Assembly (NCBI RefSeq): GCF_023343835.1
Contig: NC_064439.1
Location: 26,538,933 to 26,602,932 of the forward strand
Origin: Lagopus muta
Taxonomy: Eukaryota; Chordata; Aves; Galliformes; Phasianidae
DNA: 64,000 nt
Reading direction: 5' to 3'
The position numbers and the translations under genes were made by a program. Positions 51,820 through 62,700 of the stretch are shown here, piece after piece; within the stretch, counting starts at the first letter, position 1, and each line of letters opens with the position of its first letter. The notes below the pieces were generated by a model that was not told the origin of the DNA, ran no database searches, and saw only the letters and a program-made list of their open reading frames with translations.

Positions 51820-52310
51820 CGATTTTGGATTACTGACCTTTTTGAGCCTAATGATTCAGCTACTTCCTTCATATGCCACCCACCCTGTCCATACCCCTAC
51901 GACTGGCTAATCTGGGTACTCTGGGAGACCACTGAAAGCTTTGTTAAAGTCAAGGCATATTACTTCCATTGCTCTTCTTTTGCTCAGAATTACTATTTTC
52001 TTCAGTGTAAGAGGACATGATCAGTCAAGTACGGTTTTTTTCTGATAACTCTGCTGCCTGTTTCTCAGGACGTCCTTGTACTTGGAATGCTTGAAAATTG
52101 TTTTGATGCCTTGCTCCCTGGTCTTTCCAGAGACTGTGATTAGGTCAGTGATTAACCAAGAGCATCCTTCTTACCCTTCTTGAGGAGTACTATGACTCTT
52201 TTTTTTCCCCCACTTTCTTTAGCTATTACAGACCTCCTGCAATCACCTTGAACTTTTAAAGATTTCTTAGAGTGGCTTCTCAATGGCATTGGATTGCAGA
52301 TTTTGCACTC
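51820..52310 (-). mobile_element. Old CR1/L3-like LINE reverse-transcriptase fragment, minus strand
   Basis: On the minus strand the block at about 51905-51970 reads AMEVICLDFNKAFSGLP, matching the LDFSKAFD motif of CR1-type reverse transcriptase. Further blocks match the same element by eye: GCTTGAAAATTGTTTTGATG and TTCTTACCCTTCTTGAGGAG. It is highly diverged, so an ancient copy. Flanking sequence at 51480-51820 and 52310-52700 may belong to it but I cannot support that. Confidence 0.75.
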
Positions 52311-52852
52311 GTTTGTCACACAAGTCCGTGTGACCAGACAGGTGTTGTTTGCTTTCAGACTCTACTTTTAGACAGGAGTCTCAAAGACAAAGAACAAGCT
52401 TTGTCAATAAAGGTCTCTTTGGCTTCTGTTGCCACACATTCCCCTTGTCCATTCAGCATAAATTCATGTTTTCTTAAAAATTGTCATTGCTGTCTTCATA
52501 CCAGCAGAAATTTGTTGCCTTGGGGAGCTCAAGCTCATGATTTTTTTTAGCTCAGGGAAACTTCACCTTCCCTAGAGCCATCCCTATGTATTCAGGCACA
52601 GTTCCCATTTCCCTTTCACTGTTTGTATGTTTCCAGAAGATCTCATCAAGTAGCACATTCAGATTTGTCATATAATCTTTTTAAGTCCCAGGATAAACTG
52701 CCTTGAGAATTTGTTTAAGTAAAGATTTTCTTAAGGCAAAAATGGTGCCCTACTCTCTCATATATGAATATTCATGACCAATGCAACAGGTGGAGCTGAA
52801 GATGAAAGTCTTGTGCAGGTTGATAATGTAATCACAGATATATGTATATCTG

Positions 52853-52854
<2 letters not shown>

Positions 52855-52895
<41 letters not shown>
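52855..52895. repeat. TA dinucleotide microsatellite
   Basis: About 20 TA units followed by a T-run. Simple repeat. Confidence 0.95.
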
Positions 52896-52903
<8 letters not shown>

Positions 52904-55277
52904 TGAAAGGACCTAAAAATATTGGTTTTGATAAGAAGTTATGAATATTCACTCATTTCCTTCTCAATTTTAGTAACTTCTTTCTGTTGCGTATTGAATT
53001 GTTGGGGACATATTTTATTCCCACTTTTCAAGTATTGCTAACTCTCACAAAAAGTCTCACTTGAATTAAAGGAGTTGCTTGGCTGTGTTTCCTAAATTCT
53101 TTTAGACTTCTTCATACTAGCCTGAAGGGGAGTAGGGGGAAGCATATATATATAGATCTTAATGAGCACTCCAAAAACTCACAAAATCCATAGCAGGTGC
53201 AGTTGTATCACTATGGTACAGGACAGCACCAGGCTTCTGATGACTAGCTGGGAATTCACTCATTTACTGCACTACCAATGCTTTCCGCAGCCCTTGCGAG
53301 GTGGGATTTAGTCCATGTACTCCTTAACCATTCTATTTCAGTCTCTGCAGAACTTCCTGAAAAGTTCCTTGGTGCACAGTTTCCTGAGAGAACACGATAC
53401 AAAAGTAAAATTACTCAGAGCTAGAATGAGTATCAAACAAGGATGCATGTTACTTCACAGTTAGCTCTGTTTTGAACTGAACAGCTGGACTGGTGTCTGG
53501 AGCTGTAATGCAGTGCTTAATGTATGGACACGTTTCACTGGAACTGATTTTTATTTTTTAATTTATTTTATGCTTTTATTACTTATTTATTTATTGGGGA
53601 TGGGAAGAACAGAATACTTTTTCCATTTTCTAAAGCTTTTACTGCAGCTATGACTCTTTAGCTGCTGCTGCCTTCAAGGATATACAGGATGAAGCCAGAA
53701 AGATCATAATCCATTCAAATGTGAGGCTGAAACAAATTTGCAAACACCAAAAGTGAGGAGAATATTCTGCTTATGAAACAAATCACTACAATCTCTGAAA
53801 TAAGCCACTGTGATGAAGCGGCAATGAATTTTTCATGAAGTACAGCAGTAGCACCAGATGGCTACTAGGTCTGTGGGAGAATCTTCCCATTTCGCATTAA
53901 TTCTGAGAAGTAAAGCTATAAATGACCTGCAGCAACTATCAGGTCACACACGATTTAGTTGCTGCTACTAACCTAAAATATATGCTTGGAGTTGGACTTG
54001 TTCTTAATAGACTATTTTTCCTTGACTTCTCTCTGAGGTCTAGCTCCAGGAGTTCTTTTTCATGCAGGTCTGTGCAGTATGTATGTGGTTGTTTTGGGAA
54101 GTAAATTGCTCTGTACTTATGCAGTTGTCATTTTTGATCTTGTCACATCCTGCTTTCAAAGTAACATTAATCCAACTTGGAATGGATGAGATCGTGTTAA
54201 GTTTACCCATATCATGTTGGTTAGAGTGCTGTAGGCAGCCTTTTTGTGCTGCATAGCTTTGCTTGTCATTAGGAAGTCCTGTTAGTTCAGCTTTGTACTT
54301 AAGCACTGCTGAAACAACACCTTTGTTAAATGTTGGCTTGTACCCAGTTGTACTTTTTCTGTTACTTCAATTTATGGTAGCTCCAAACAAAGCTATGCTA
54401 CATCTAGCATCCTCTGTGCTTCTTCCAGTGTCCTACTAGAAATGACATAGAGCAAAGCATGTGTAACAATTAGGAATACTTCAAGGCTCAAACCTGTAGC
54501 CTCGGCAGGAGCAAGCAGTAATGCCTGCTTAAGCGTTCTTCTAATAGAAAATTTATTTCACAAACCATGCCGATTTTGTGCTAATGTAGAGCAGACTTCA
54601 ACTTCATGTGCCAAAAACCTTGCTTTTATTTATTTTTTTTGGTAGTGGTACCTGAGCTAGTTAAAGCTAAAACATGCTCTTATCTATCAACTTCTGACCA
54701 ATGGAAAGTAGATAGGAATATATATATGCATGTGTACAAACAGTGACCCTGCCTTAAACCACTGAAAATTAAGATCTAATGTATGTTGATCCATTTGACG
54801 TTAACAATGGTTTTGTGCTTTTTTGTTGTTGTTGTTGTTTTTTCCCCTTGGCCAAATGACTTTTACTTAGTTTAAGTACACTGTGGGGTTTTTAACCTCA
54901 GTGGAAAAGCTTGGTGAATTCAGAAGCCTCTCTGTAGAAGATTTAACTTCCCCAGTGTACTTTGCCCTCCTCCATCAGCAAACAGTAATTTGGTGCAAGC
55001 ACCTGGGTGTAGCCCCACTTGGGAGTGAAGTTCAGAGTCCTTGTTTGGCTTTGAGGTGGCTGATATGGCCACATATCATAGTACAAGCCATGTCAGCTCT
55101 GCTGACAGCCATGTTAAACTGATGACATTCCTCAACTAATGTCTATGCTGGTAACATATAAGTTGCTTGACAGCTCTCTCCCTCGATGTGCTCTAGTTGA
55201 TCGGGATGTATATTCCCAAATACATATTGAACTATGCATACCAATGAATACATGTGTATCAAGGCAAGGTATGTTTA

Positions 55278-55361
55278 CCTTATAAATAAGGTTATATGCT
55301 TGTTTATAAGGTTATATGCTTGTTTATAAACAAGCACATAAGGTTATGTGCTTGTTTATAA
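55278..55361. repeat. 20-nt tandem units with a perfect 17-bp hairpin
   Basis: Two adjacent copies of ATAAGGTTATATGCTTGTTT (55286-55305, 55306-55325), then ATAAACAAGCAC, then a third copy with one change (55338-55357). The last part folds as a perfect hairpin: arms 55324-55340 and 55345-55361 with loop AGGT. A smaller palindrome, ACCTTAT-AA-ATAAGGT, precedes it. Confidence 0.9.
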
Positions 55362-58339
55362 CAGGGATATCATCTTAGAAATAGTGTATGCATCTTCTTA
55401 GCTCTGTTGAGATCTCTCTAGGAGGAAGAATTGCGCTATGGGATCTTTCTGGTAAAAGACTATAGTGCTTTTTAATGCCTCTGTAGACTATTGTATTGGG
55501 ATATTATGGAAACTATTCTTTGTATGCCCTTAAATGTGTAAATAAGCTATGAAGCTGGGTTTAATCTACAAACAGACTGTGATAAGAAGTGCTACCAGGA
55601 TACTGCGTCCTCCCTTTCTTTTAGGAGAATGCTGTCATTCTGAGGTGCACACTGTTAATAGAGCTGTAACCTTGTTGACTTCACAAAGCAGCTCTTATCT
55701 GAAAACAACTGTGATGTAAGTCTTTTTATTTTAATTAGCCCTCCTCAAATGTGAACCTGAAACAAAATGAACAGGAAGCTTTAAGTGAGAACTTGAAGCA
55801 CCCTATTCTGTATATAAAAAAAAAAAAAAAAAAGAGGTGAGAGGGGGAGGAGAACTGAAAATTTGCCAAGAAGTTGTGGATGGGTGAATGGATGAAAACA
55901 AGAGAGCAGTTTAAAGGAGAGGAAGCAGAGCACTATGCAGAAGCAGACTTCTGAAGTACATAACATTACTGCAGTAATATGCAATGTGCAGCTCGAATCT
56001 GGCTCTGCAAGATTCCTGTACAACTCTGAGGTTCAGAATAATGCTGCACTGTGACATTTTGGCGAAAGAAGAAAAAAGGCCTTTTCTGTTACAGCTAGTG
56101 ACCACACCTGTACGTATTTATGCTGAAATTTGCTTATATAAAACCTGTCTGGATGTCTAAAATTGTATTTCAGCTGTCTTGATTTTTTTTTTTTCCAATA
56201 TGCAAGATTTTAATTGTGTGAAAATTAGTTACAATAAAACTGTTCTGTGCCAAAGTCATTCCACCTTTAAAAAAAAAAACAACAAAAAAACCAAACTACT
56301 GCCTTCCTCTGCCTGAGCTCCTGGGGTATAAACACAGCAGCTGCTTTTCTGGCCATTGAGCCTCTATGGCTGCTCCCAGCATTTCAAAAATCTCTTATTA
56401 TCTTCTTATTAACAGACCTTTCCTTTTGATATGAGACAAAAAGATCACATATCTAGAACAAGACAGATAGGGAGAAAGGCTCCTGAGAGATGCAGTGTTT
56501 CTATTGTCCTTTCTTCTCTTCAGCAGTCACTCCAAAGTCATGCTGCTGATCGACAAGATTTTCATGAACAACCCTCTTGTCTTGTGAAAACACCCACTGA
56601 AAAGCTGCATGATTTGGAGGAGAGGAAGATAAATACCTCTAGTGCTCTTGCTGCTCCCTGCTATAGTGTTATACTGATGAATGCTGATTAGCAGGACCTG
56701 AAAATGGTGTTCTGCTGAGCAAAATAGATACAGACAGAAAGAAATGTGAGGTTATATTGCTCTCTTATTTCCTAATGTGGGTTTTTCTTTCCTTGAAGAA
56801 TTCTGCATCTGTGTCTACTCGCATAGTATATTAAACAAATACTGTGCTTCAGAGGAAATATAGGAGAACGCAGACTGCCTAGCAGCCACTGGGAAGCTGT
56901 CTGAACCCAAAATGAGACTTTATGGAGTAACACTAAGAAAGGCAGAAATATTTTGACCCTATATTTCTGATCTCCGACAGCAGCGTGCTACAGGAATTAG
57001 CCTGGTGCTGGGGCAGCTCAGTTTTCCCCTCCTTGGAACCCATGTCCCAAAGCTGCTGAAAGCATAGGAAGGAGCGGGTTCTTGTCCCTGCTAGGGGGTG
57101 GAGGGTGTATGACTTCATCCTTCCCCCCCTCCTTGAGTTACGGTTATGCAAGGCAAGCTCAGCTTGAGGTCAAAGAAAGTCAAGTGCTCTGATGCTGTGC
57201 AGTCTGGGTTGGTTTTCTTTTTTGTTTTGTTTTCCTCTAAAGTAACATTCTTTTCCCCTCTCCTCTCTGATCTTTTCTAATTATTATTATTGCTTGTATA
57301 TGTGTGTTCTGGTGGAGCCCCTTTCCTCTGACAGCAGCAGGGAGGGGGTGCAGGGCTTTGGTGGGGTCTGGAAACCCAAGAGCACGTTTCCTTTCCCACT
57401 GCTTTCCGCTGAGTCAGTGCAGCAGAGGGGTGTTCCTGCCAGGCGTGCACTGCCTTCGTATCTGTGCTTCTACAGCACGCCTGGACCGCACCCAGCGGCC
57501 AGATAAACAGAACACTTTGTCTGCTTATGAATTCTGTACTTTGGCTGGTTTGAGGCATTTTTTCAAAGCTGTGCTATTGGCGTCTTTCTTTGATGTGCAA
57601 AACAGAGTGTGAGCCATGTGCTTCTACAGAGGAGAGCTTGGGAGATAATGCTATCAGTGCATTAGATGAATATCCGTGTAATGCTGTTAATATTCAGATA
57701 ACGCTGACTTTCAGGCAGGCACTGCTGCTGGTAACACGTAGGCTGGGCTAACCCACTTAGAAAAAGGGGTATCTGTGAAATTTGTGAGCTTTGTTTAAGG
57801 TAGCTGGAGGAAAAAAAAAAAAGCATGCAAAAGGGAGGCTCCACATCAGAGAGCCTTGTATCGCTGCCCACGAGTAAGCAAGGCACGTACAAGCAGGAGG
57901 AATTTGGCTGGTGTTGTTCTGAGAATTTTATTCCTCACAAACAGAGAAGCTGAGAAAACTGGCTAGGAGAGCCCTGGAAAGTGTATATGGCGATGCTGTT
58001 TTTTTAATTACAGATGGAGAGAGGGAATATTTTTTACTGTCTTTATTCTTCAAAAGGAGTGAGGCGGGATGTGTGGGCACCACCCTAAGCAAGAATAGAA
58101 CCAGCTCTCTAAATCTCTAGGATAAAATACATGACCTCATGTTCCCTGGGTGGATGAAGCTCTTTAAAAAAATCCTTTAGCCAACAGAAGGTAGGTGGAA
58201 AAACTGGATGACAATTCAGAGTTTGCTCTTAGTAACAAGAATGTGGAGCTTTGCAGAAAGATGCCATCTCTGCTCTTGGAAACCACCCGCACTTTGGGAG
58301 AGACACTTCCAATTTTTTAAAAAATTATTTTTTGCCTAG

Positions 58340-58431
58340 TATACATCATGCTGCAGAGATCCTACATTGTCACCGTCGGCTTTATCATTTATTTATGTTA
58401 CTCTTCAGTCTATGTACAATCTGAGAGCAGA
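58340..58431 (+). CDS. Candidate signal-peptide exon of a secreted peptide (possibly PTH4/PTH-L)
   Basis: After the acceptor-like TTATTTTTTGCCTAG there are 8 nt, then ATG at 58348 and 28 codons beginning MLQRSYIVTVGFIIYLCYSS and ending VYVQSESR, directly followed by GTAAGT at 58432 in phase 0. A basic start, a hydrophobic core (about residues 7-17) and a polar C-terminus with Arg make a plausible prepro segment. In parathyroid-hormone-family genes the second exon is about 90 nt, holds only a few leader bases plus the prepro region, and is spliced in phase 0 just before the mature peptide; this exon has that layout, and an ESR ending before a mature RAV-type start would suit PTH4/PTH-L. No downstream exon with the family's EHQLMHD-type motif was found before 64000, so the gene is partial, dead, or the call is wrong. 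Confidence 0.4.
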
Positions 58432-59179
58432 GTAAGTGTTTATAAGTAGAATAGATTTGTTGCTTTCACTACAGGTGTCGTTGGTGACTTAGATGAATAG
58501 TGAGGCTATCAGAAACAACAACCTCGTGCTTAGTATCTGAGGATCTGCATTTGGTGTTTCATAAAGCTACTGGAGCCTTTGTAGTTCTCGTGTCCTTTGG
58601 TACAAAAGTCAAGGGGTTGAACTGGGGCCCCAGCCTCCAATATTCAGTATAGACAGAAGATAATTCTGAGACACTGGAGTCTCTCAAGTCTTCTGTGATC
58701 CTGAAAAAATGTAATACTGTCCTGCAGGATATCACCGCGTGAAGTGCATGCAATAGTTTTGGATAGATTTCAGAGAGGAAGGGAGTTGTTAGGACTATAC
58801 AGTCAGTCTGTAACAGACATTATCATTAATAATGTATTAAAAAGAAGGTTTATTGTCTTGAGGCTATCATCTCAGTGATGCATAATCTCAGAAATGTCAA
58901 GGTGACTCAGGGTGACGTGATGGACTGTGGCATCTCAGGACTGTTCTGAGACATGTGCACTTCAGAATAGCACGCGTCCTGAAACGCACATGGTGCTCAC
59001 ACACAAAGGCTTTGGTGCCCTCTGAATCATAAACTCTCCTTGGCAAGGATACAGAGAAGCAGCAGTGCCTATTTTTTTTTTACCTCCTGAACATTTGCGT
59101 TTGTATGTACAGTTTGTAGCCAATTCAGGGTATGAAAGATTCTCCAGGTAAATAATATAATTCCTTCCTTCACACACAC
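58432..59179. other. Flank or intron after candidate exon
   Basis: No gene or repeat recognised. A good acceptor-like site ends at 58474 (TTTCACTACAG), but reading on in phase 0 stops after five codons. Confidence 0.6.
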
Positions 59180-59735
59180 AGAATCACACGCAGAATGGCC
59201 CAGGTTGGAAGGGACCTCAAGGATCATGAATCTCCAATCACCCTGCCACAGGCAGAGCCACCAACTTCCACATTTAATACTAGACCAGACTGCCCAGGGA
59301 TCCATCCATCCTGACCTTGAACATCTACAGGGATGGGGCATCCCCAACCTCTCTGAGCAGCCTGTTCCAACACCTCACCACTCTCATATAAAAACCTTCC
59401 CCTGACATCCAACCTAAATCTTCCCTCCTTCAACTTAAAACCATTTCCCCTTGTATTGCTGCTATCTACCCTTGTAAAGAGTTGATTCCCCTCCTATTTA
59501 TAGGCTCTTTTTAGGTACTGAAAGGCTGCAATTAGGTCATCCCACAGCCTTCTTTTCTTCAGGCTGAACAAACCCAGCTACCTCAGTCTGTCTTTGTTAC
59601 TGAGGTTTTTCACCTCCTGATCATCTTCGTGGCCCTCCTCTGGGCCCTCTCCAACAGCTCTCTGTCTTGTACTGGGAGCTCCAGACCTGGGCACTCTGGA
59701 GGGGTCCTCACAAGGGTAGAGTAGAGGGGGGCATC
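59180..59735 (-). mobile_element. CR1 LINE 3' region, about 550 bp, minus strand
   Basis: The longest CR1 copy in the window. It starts with a mutated tail complement (AGAATCACACGCAGAATGG), then CCCAGGTTGGAAGGGACCTC, GGGATGGGGCATCCCCAACC, GAGCAGCCTGTTCCAACACC, TTCCCCTTGTATTGCTGC and, near its 5' end, GTACTGGGAGCTCCAGACCT. It is truncated near GTAGAGGGGGGCATCC. Relatively well preserved, so probably one of the younger insertions here. Confidence 0.94.
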
Positions 59736-62700
59736 CTTTCGTTGGGATACAAATGTATTTTTCCCATGTTTATAGAAAGGGAAGCTAAGTATAGCTGAAA
59801 AATACTATGGTTCTGGTGGGGAGACTTCTTACATAGCTGTAGTTCAGCTAAAAGTTCTTGCATTTACCAAGATGGGTTTGTTTTGTGCATATTAGTTTTC
59901 TGATGTGTCACCTTACTTCAAGTAACATTATTCTGTTTGTGAGCATGGCCTCTTTTCACACATCAGGCTAACTGCTGCCATACTCTAGTTTGTAAATCAT
60001 GTTAAAGCAGCTCTGAACTCTTCCCTGGGGTCAGTGCACATCAAAGTGTAGCGCTGAAGCGAAAACCTTATGCAAAGCTGCTCTTTGATCGGTGTTTTTG
60101 TTTTGTTTTACATTGGATATTTTAGTGATACTGTATGATTCAACAATAAAAGTCATAGAAGATGTAATGGGAGATGTAGGAAAAAGTGAACTGGAATTCT
60201 TCAATTAGATTATATCAGAATGTCATCAAGATAGAGTGATTCTTCTGACTTCTGTCTTCCATGGGAGCAGGTAGCTGCAAATGCTTAGGGAATAGTATTC
60301 CGGTGGAGACCAGGCGGTGTAGTTGCTACTCCTACTCCCATGACCTGAAGTATTCGCTTGGTTTTTGTGGAATCTTTTAACAATAGGCTTTTATTACTCA
60401 TTATGGATTTTTAACAATGAGCCAAGCTTCTTCACTACCGGTGCATTAACTCACTTGATTATTACCTAGGAGTTTCTCTCAAATGTCTCTTCTCTTAGAT
60501 TACATTATTACTCAATTATTGCTCTGTGCTTGGTGTTCTGAGTGGATTTTCCCATTTTGGCACCAGTTGTCTGTTTAAATTAAAATAACCTCTCTAGTAC
60601 GATAGTACAGATGTAATTCCGTTGGTTCTTGGATGAGGTTAAGACCATTGCTACTTCTCATATTTATGCTACAGGATTCACACTGAAGTTACTCTTGGAC
60701 TCCAGTGTGATCTGGTCTGTTCACCTTGAAAACTACTTCTGTTCACTGTGTGTTATGCCATCATATTCTCTTTGGATAGTACCAACGCAAGTAAGAACTT
60801 GGTTGTAAAAGTCTGGCTTGAGCTGGTAGCCAGGCTCTTATTTTCAGCAGCCAGGTTTGAAAATCTTGCTTTTTTAATCTGTTTTCCAGTGCAGGGGCAG
60901 ATATGAGCACATCTGTCTGTACATTTTTAACTTTAAAACAAGTGACTATGTTAGCTGAGATATACCATGCCTAAGGCTACAAAGTCATGGTGAAAGGCTT
61001 TTTCTCTTCAGTCAGGCTTGATGCTGCCCTAACATGCTCACACAGCTTACTTTTTTTTTTTTTCCAGCGTGGCACATGAACTGAAAAAACTTTCATCTGC
61101 TTGGCACATGCCCATGGTATTCAGTGTAAACATATCACTGTGTGACATCTGAACAAGTTATACCAAGTGTGCATTCCTTAGTCTATCTTTCAGTGAACGT
61201 AGGGTAATTCTTTCCTCTGTAAAGATGGTTTGGGTGAAAGGTGTTTAATTGAAGTAAAGGGTTACTGTTAGGAATGTACCTCATCTCTTCCAGCTGTTCA
61301 TGCTGTTAATATGCTGTACATTCTTTTCCCTCTTAGGCACTACACCAGGGAGAGAGAGAATGAGTTTTGGCTGGTCTTCATGCAGCGATAGCTCTGAGTT
61401 CATGGCTTTGATCACAAGGGTGGTAAACCAGCAGCAAGCTCAATTGTTCTAATGCTTTCCCTAATCCTGACAATCAAAGTAGCTCTCGCTAATGTCTGTC
61501 AGCATTAAACATATATGATTAACACACAGTAAAGTTTAAACTTCACCCTTAGGTGAATTTCCTACCAAGGAGGACAGCTGTTCCTCTCTGAAACATTGTC
61601 TAGTTTATCTAGCTGATAGCTTTGTCTTTTCTGATGCTGCTCCTTGAGGTTGAGGAAGGCATCTTGTTCTGGGTGATATCAATAGTCTTTCCTTGTCTTC
61701 AGCTGTGAACAAAGCTGCATCTTTTTTTTTTTTCTTTTTTTTTTTCTTTTTGAGCCAGGTAAGCTTTCAGACAGAAAATTTCTCCTGTAGGATATAATGG
61801 GTGGCAAAACCACTAAACAAAATCCCATCAGACGGTATGTTTAGAGGGTATGTGCAGTAGCTCTAAGTACCTATCACGTCCAATTGGCTGATTTTAATCT
61901 GTGGCATGGATAGCTCCAGAACCTTTTATTTCCTATGTGTTTCTTACTCATAAAGGCATTGATGATAAAGTCAGAGGTCTTGGGGCAGGTAAGGTGTGAG
62001 AAATGTTACCTTTTACCATGGTAATTTTTATAAGCAGTTGTTTCCAGTCCTTCTCTTTTCTTTTGTGCCCTGGCCCTGTGGCTGCACTGTGATGTTGTGA
62101 GACAGCTGCTAGGATTGCAAAGCAGCACTCCTCTCTTGGCAGGTCCCAGAAGAGCTTGATCAGAAGAGTCATTATCTAGTATCTGTCATCAGCTCCAGGA
62201 AGAAAGAAATGGAATTTGGGTCTCCCTGAAGGTGTCTGAATTAAGAGAAATGCTGCCTTCAGGTGCTTATTATGTATAATCATATAACCAAGGGTTAATT
62301 AGAAAAGCCCCTGTGGTATTTCAGAGGTTTGAGGGAGCTCTTAAAGCTAAGCAAGCCAGGCTTTGGGATGGAGATGGAAGTCATAACAAGTAGTCCTGCA
62401 GGGCTTTTGCAGCCCTAAGTGACTCCCACTTTCACTGGCTTGGCTTGCTATTTTGTAAGCTGTGACGCAGATGCTAAAGCAGGAATAAGAAAGTAATGCC
62501 TGATAAGCTTTGCAGCAATTTGCAGAGTCACCAAGTAATTGAATCTGAAGTAGATTACAATATTTATAGACCAAATGCTAGCACGTATACTAGTACATAT
62601 ACAAGATTGTATAAATAGTCACAGTAGTAACTAATTTGTCGCATACTTGGCATAGGGTGCATGTTCATACAGATTCCTCACAATTGCCAAGCTTCAGGTT

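Larger units (their letters stand above)
52311..58339. other. Intergenic, with microsatellites and hairpins
   Basis: Contains a TA microsatellite (52855-52895), GTT repeats (about 54827-54841), a palindrome cluster (55278-55361), an A-run (about 55817-55833), an AATAAA plus A-rich tail (56233-56290) and a GC-richer patch (57300-57500). No gene recognised before the candidate exon at 58340. Confidence 0.65.

Noticed and set aside
58876..58960. Downstream segment reading VMHNLR, considered as a PTH-family mature peptide
   Set aside because: Only three or four residues match; the preceding EHQ-type residues are missing, there is no good acceptor, and the frame stops soon after.
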